Position numbers and translations under genes: made by a program. The notes beneath the pieces are model-generated. The model worked only from the letters and a program-made list of their open reading frames with translations, ran no database searches and was not told where the DNA came from. A stretch of DNA of 64,000 nt from Magnetovibrio sp. (GTDB taxonomy: Bacteria > Pseudomonadota > Alphaproteobacteria > Rhodospirillales > Magnetovibrionaceae): assembly GCF_036568125.1 (NCBI RefSeq), contig NZ_DATCTF010000010.1, forward strand, positions 248,001 to 312,000, written 5' to 3'. This document shows, piece by piece, positions 61,901 to 64,000 of this stretch (within the stretch, counting starts at the first letter, position 1; the number at the start of each line of letters is the position of its first letter).

Positions 61901-64000
61901 GCCGCAGTTGGCGGTGGCCGATGCTCTGGGCGTGGAAGACGGCACCATCGCGTTGACCTTTAGCGCGAGCATGCCCGCCGACACCACCGAAACGCTGGAC
62001 ACCATCACCATCGAAGGTGTGCCCGATGGCGCAAGTTTGAGCGCCGGCACAGACAATGGCGACGGCACCTGGACGCTGACGCCCGAACAGATGAGTGGCC
62101 TGACCTTGACGCCGCCGCAGGACTACCACGGCACGTTTGCGCTCAACATCGTCGCAGTATCCACCGATGGCAGTGCGGCGACCAGTCCGCTGGGCGTCAC
62201 CGTGACGCCGGTCGCCGACACACCGGTGATCGCGTTGGCCGATGTCAGCGGTGCCGAAGACAGCACCATCGCGTTGACGATCGCAACCTCCATGCCCGGC
62301 GGCACATCAGAGACGGTGGACAGCATCACCATTTCCGGCGTGCCGGACGGTGCCATGTTGAACACCGGTACCGATAACGGCGACGGCACTTGGACCTTGA
62401 GCCCCGATCAACTTGCGGGCTTGACCCTGACCCCGCCGCAAGACTTCAACGGCGTGATCGACATCGGCGTCAGCGTGACGTCGAGCGATGGCGGCGTTTC
62501 GACGGACAGCTTCGCCGTCAGCGTCAATCCGGTCGCCGACTTGCCTGTGCTCGCCGTCGCCGACGTCAGCGGCAGCGAAGATGCGACCATCGCGCTGACC
62601 TTGGCCGCGAGCATGCCGGCCGACACCAGTGAAACGGTTGACACCATCACCATCACGGGCGTGCCCGACGGCGCTGTGCTGTCGGCGGGTACCGACAACA
62701 ACGACGGCACCTGGACCTTGAGCCCCGATGAGCTCGCGGGCCTGACCTTGACGCCGCCTACGGATTACAACGGGACGCTGAGCCTCGGCGTGATCGCGAC
62801 CTCCACCGATGGCGCGACCACCAGCGGCAATTTCGACATCGTCGTCGAACCGTTGGCCGACGTACCGCAATTGGCCGTGGCGGATGCAGTCGGTGCGGAA
62901 GACGGCACCATTGCTTTGACCCTGGCCGCGAGCATGCCGGCCGATACCACCGAAGCGGTATACACCATCACCATCGAAGGGGTGCCTGACGGCGCAAGCC
63001 TCAACGCGGGCTTGGACAACGGTGATGGAACGTGGACCTTGACCCCCGATTTGATCGACGGTTTGACGTTGAGCCCGCCTCAAGATTTCAACGGCACGAT
63101 CAACCTGACCGTCATCGCGATCTCGACCGACGGCGGCACGGCGACGGCCCCCTTGGGCGTGACGGTGACACCGATCGCCGATACGCCGATCATCGCGGTG
63201 GCCGACGCCATCGGGTCCGAGGACAGTTCCATCACGCTAGCCATTGCCGCGAGCATGCCGGGCGATACTACCGAAACGATCGACAGCGTCGTCATTAGCG
63301 GCGTTCCAGTCGGAGCGGTGTTGAGCGCTGGCACCGACAATGGCGACGGCACCTGGACGCTGTACGGTTTCGAGTTGGATGGCTTGACCATCACGCCGCC
63401 GCAAGACTTCAACGGCGTGTTCGATCTCGGCGTCAGTGTGATTTCCACCGACGGCAGCGTCAGCAGCGATAGCTTGTCGGTGAACGTCGGATCCGTCAGC
63501 GACATACCGGTGATCGCGGTTGGCGACGTGGCGGGTGCCGAAGACAACGCCATTGCCTTGACCATCGCCGCGAGCATGCCGGCGGGCACGACGGAGACGC
63601 TGGAGAGTCTCGCCATTTCCGGCATTCCCGATGGTGCGAGCTTAAGTGCTGGCACTGATAATGGCGACGGCAGTTGGAGCGTCTCGGCGGAAGACCTTGC
63701 GGGCTTGAGCCTGACGCCGCCCGCGAACTACAGCGGTGTTATCTCGCTAAACGTGACGGCGGTGTCGTCCGATGGCGGTACGGCGACCACAACGTTTAAC
63801 GCTGCGGTCGCGCCGGTGGCCGACGTGCCGGTGCTGCAAGTGTCCGATGTGGTGGTGACCATCGAAGCACCCCCGGGTGAGGTGATCGACGGAACACCAA
63901 GTGCCGATGAAATTTACGGCACCATGGGGTCCGACGTCATTGATGGCGGCAGCGGTCATGACGTGATCTATGGCGACAGCGAAGGTGCGCCCGAAGATGA
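58950..64000 (+). CDS. Giant FecR/cadherin-like/RTX repeat protein (incomplete at window end)
   Basis: Open for more than 1,683 codons to the window end, no stop seen. Residues ~110-230 form a FecR domain (DINGEVTVIRADGTRATLQNGDAV and SMGANARMVLDEMVYDP, shortened). Acidic Glu/Ala/Pro-rich linker ~325-460; a cadherin/VCBS-like domain ~460-552 (INPDGTFTYTPNADFGGSDSF, shortened). Ten tandem 107-aa units follow from residue 553, then RTX-like GTPSADEIYGT and GGSGHDVIYGD repeats. There is no N-terminal signal peptide, consistent with type I secretion by a C-terminal signal beyond the window. ATG 58941 is an in-frame alternative start. Probable surface adhesin. Confidence 0.85.
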   Translation, partial: MLPMIFRAPADEFASGSDAMIGGEELFVQATEGEVVLPDGFNPAEAAFERIGPDLMLTAPDGTQVLVADFFMMETPPDLLSTLGARVVGGLAVRLAGSAAPGMVAGEFPETGEVIGRVTDINGEVTVIRADGTRATLQNGDAVLQGDILETSAEGAIGILLADGASLSMGANARMVLDEMVYDPGTQEGSIALSVMKGIFTMVSGEVAKVDPEAMLIHTPVATIGIRGTQIGLDLSNGRDLSLVMMEEADGFVGEVMIVNAGGAMTLNEAYHAVTISSFDAPPMAAPMYTHDDVINTFGGALSHLPMGNANANDYGLRAAFGADLADFETAAGTAGAEEPVSEEGLATFEAEAEEVISPDTEIAAEGLADFDMVAAEVSEEGQEPSGEFVTDAGDVLTAEELASEAAVVFGEELKPLEPEEHVVAPQSEGGAPVAPEPAAEPATETVEPVVAPVLPPEPVNVAPVAEPGTMIVAEDNVFSGQLSASDLEGGKLTFDLADDGAPSNGTVTINPDGTFTYTPNADFGGSDSFTYMVTDDAGAMAMATVSVTITPVADVPQLAVADVSGVEDSAIALTLAAVMPSGTTETVASLTISGVPEGASLSAGTDNGDGTWTLSPDQLSGLNLTPPQDYSGTIALALSATSTDGATALRNFTLHVGPVADQPQLAVVDASGAEDSAIALTIAAAMPGGTGETIDNVVLSGLPEGAFLSAGTDNGDGTWTLSPGELSGLTLIPPMDYNGAFNLGVSVTSSDGGVSSDTFAVTVNPVADAPVIAAADVSGAEDGAIALTLAAAMPAGTSETIDYVTVVGVPDGAVLSAGTDNGNGTWTLSPDQLAYLSLTPPADYNGTFNLGLVAVSTDGSTSTGNFNVAVEPSADVPQLAVADAYGVEDGAIALTLAATMAADTTETLDTITITGVPDGASLSAGMDNGDGTWTLSPNQLTGLTLTPPVDYNGTFSLGVVATSSDGGTASGSLAVEVEPSADLPQLAVADALGVEDGTIALTFSASMPADTTETLDTITIEGVPDGASLSAGTDNGDGTWTLTPEQMSGLTLTPPQDYHGTFALNIVAVSTDGSAATSPLGVTVTPVADTPVIALADVSGAEDSTIALTIATSMPGGTSETVDSITISGVPDGAMLNTGTDNGDGTWTLSPDQLAGLTLTPPQDFNGVIDIGVSVTSSDGGVSTDSFAVSVNPVADLPVLAVADVSGSEDATIALTLAASMPADTSETVDTITITGVPDGAVLSAGTDNNDGTWTLSPDELAGLTLTPPTDYNGTLSLGVIATSTDGATTSGNFDIVVEPLADVPQLAVADAVGAEDGTIALTLAASMPADTTEAVYTITIEGVPDGASLNAGLDNGDGTWTLTPDLIDGLTLSPPQDFNGTINLTVIAISTDGGTATAPLGVTVTPIADTPIIAVADAIGSEDSSITLAIAASMPGDTTETIDSVVISGVPVGAVLSAGTDNGDGTWTLYGFELDGLTITPPQDFNGVFDLGVSVISTDGSVSSDSLSVNVGSVSDIPVIAVGDVAGAEDNAIALTIAASMPAGTTETLESLAISGIPDGASLSAGTDNGDGSWSVSAEDLAGLSLTPPANYSGVISLNVTAVSSDGGTATTTFNAAVAPVADVPVLQVSDVVVTIEAPPGEVIDGTPSADEIYGTMGSDVIDGGSGHDVIYGDSEGAPED
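60606..63815 (+). repeat. Ten tandem 321-bp (107-aa) repeats
   Basis: Unit starts: 60606, 60927, 61248, 61569, 61890, 62211, 62532, 62853, 63174 and 63495; the eleventh would begin at 63816 and is replaced by the RTX region. All ten are exactly 321 bases with no indel. Each begins (V/S/L/I)(A/S)D-x-P, then ...(G/V)xEDxxIALT..., ...SAGTDNGDGTWTLSP..., ...LTPPxDYNGT.... They diverge in sequence but keep length. Confidence 0.93.

Noticed and set aside
60606-63815. CRISPR-like or mobile repeat array
   Set aside because: The 321-base periodicity is in frame and encodes protein modules; there are no short identical repeats with spacers.

Overview
The window is a GC-rich chromosomal segment of an alphaproteobacterium, most likely a marine member of the Rhodospirillales (Thalassospira/Magnetovibrio/Magnetospirillum-like). 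This rests on tandem c2/c550-type cytochromes, GlyQ+GlyS, PPDK, a sigma-54 regulator, TRAP/TAXI binding proteins, an Anbu operon and long-chain polyprenyl synthase. The genus is a low-confidence guess. Most of the window is ordinary chromosome; the accessory parts are a small tRNA-bounded island (about 33.0-35.4 kb), several signalling modules (39.6-51.4 kb) and the start of a giant repeat protein (58.95 kb to the window end).

Layout. 0-9 kb: mutY; a LuxO/NtrC-type response regulator with a convergent Hpt phosphotransfer gene; apt; two cytochrome c genes; an orphan DctP protein; a CheY-like regulator; and a 621-aa protein with a C-terminal cyclic-nucleotide domain. 9-17 kb: a TPR/B12-type radical SAM protein, a DMT transporter-nitroreductase pair divergent from a MarR regulator, tRNA-Pro(CGG), polyprenyl diphosphate synthase, and a DUF2007-TrmN6-like pair. 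16.7-24.5 kb: glyQ-glyS-ppdK-LMW phosphatase, then a methyltransferase and YgfZ. 24.6-31.8 kb: a tightly overlapping surface-glycan operon (GT9, GT2, GT4, AsnB-like), a cNMP-binding protein, pyrC and an AcuI-like reductase. 31.9-35.4 kb: a diheme cytochrome, an orphan PqqD, tRNA-Met(CAT), and an AT-rich insertion with an OLD-family ATPase/TOPRIM nuclease and a coupled 75-aa ORF. The insertion is flanked by a 12-bp copy of the tRNA 3' end. 35.4-39.4 kb: the four-gene Anbu/transglutaminase/alpha-E/ATP-grasp operon.

39.6-51.4 kb: two membrane histidine kinases, one with a cysteine-less sulfite-oxidase-fold partner and one with a sugar-type periplasmic binding protein. A TAXI protein, YaiI, several small unknowns, a YjhX-family protein, a histone H1-like HhH protein and an M20 amidohydrolase lie among them. 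51.5-58.7 kb: a FecR-domain secreted protein, small unknowns, pyrD, nadK, a cupin, moaA and a TupBC-type tungstate transporter lacking its binding protein. 58.95 kb to the end: an unfinished ORF of more than 1,680 codons encoding a FecR domain, an acidic linker, a cadherin-like domain, ten tandem units of exactly 321 bp (107 aa), and the first RTX nonapeptide-like repeats. It is probably a type I-secreted giant adhesin.

The strongest candidates for something undescribed are the OLD + 75-aa ORF island inserted between a tRNA gene and what looks like its original terminator, the FecR-fused giant repeat protein, and a shared TTTGCA-N3-TGCAAA dyad in front of two response-regulator genes.
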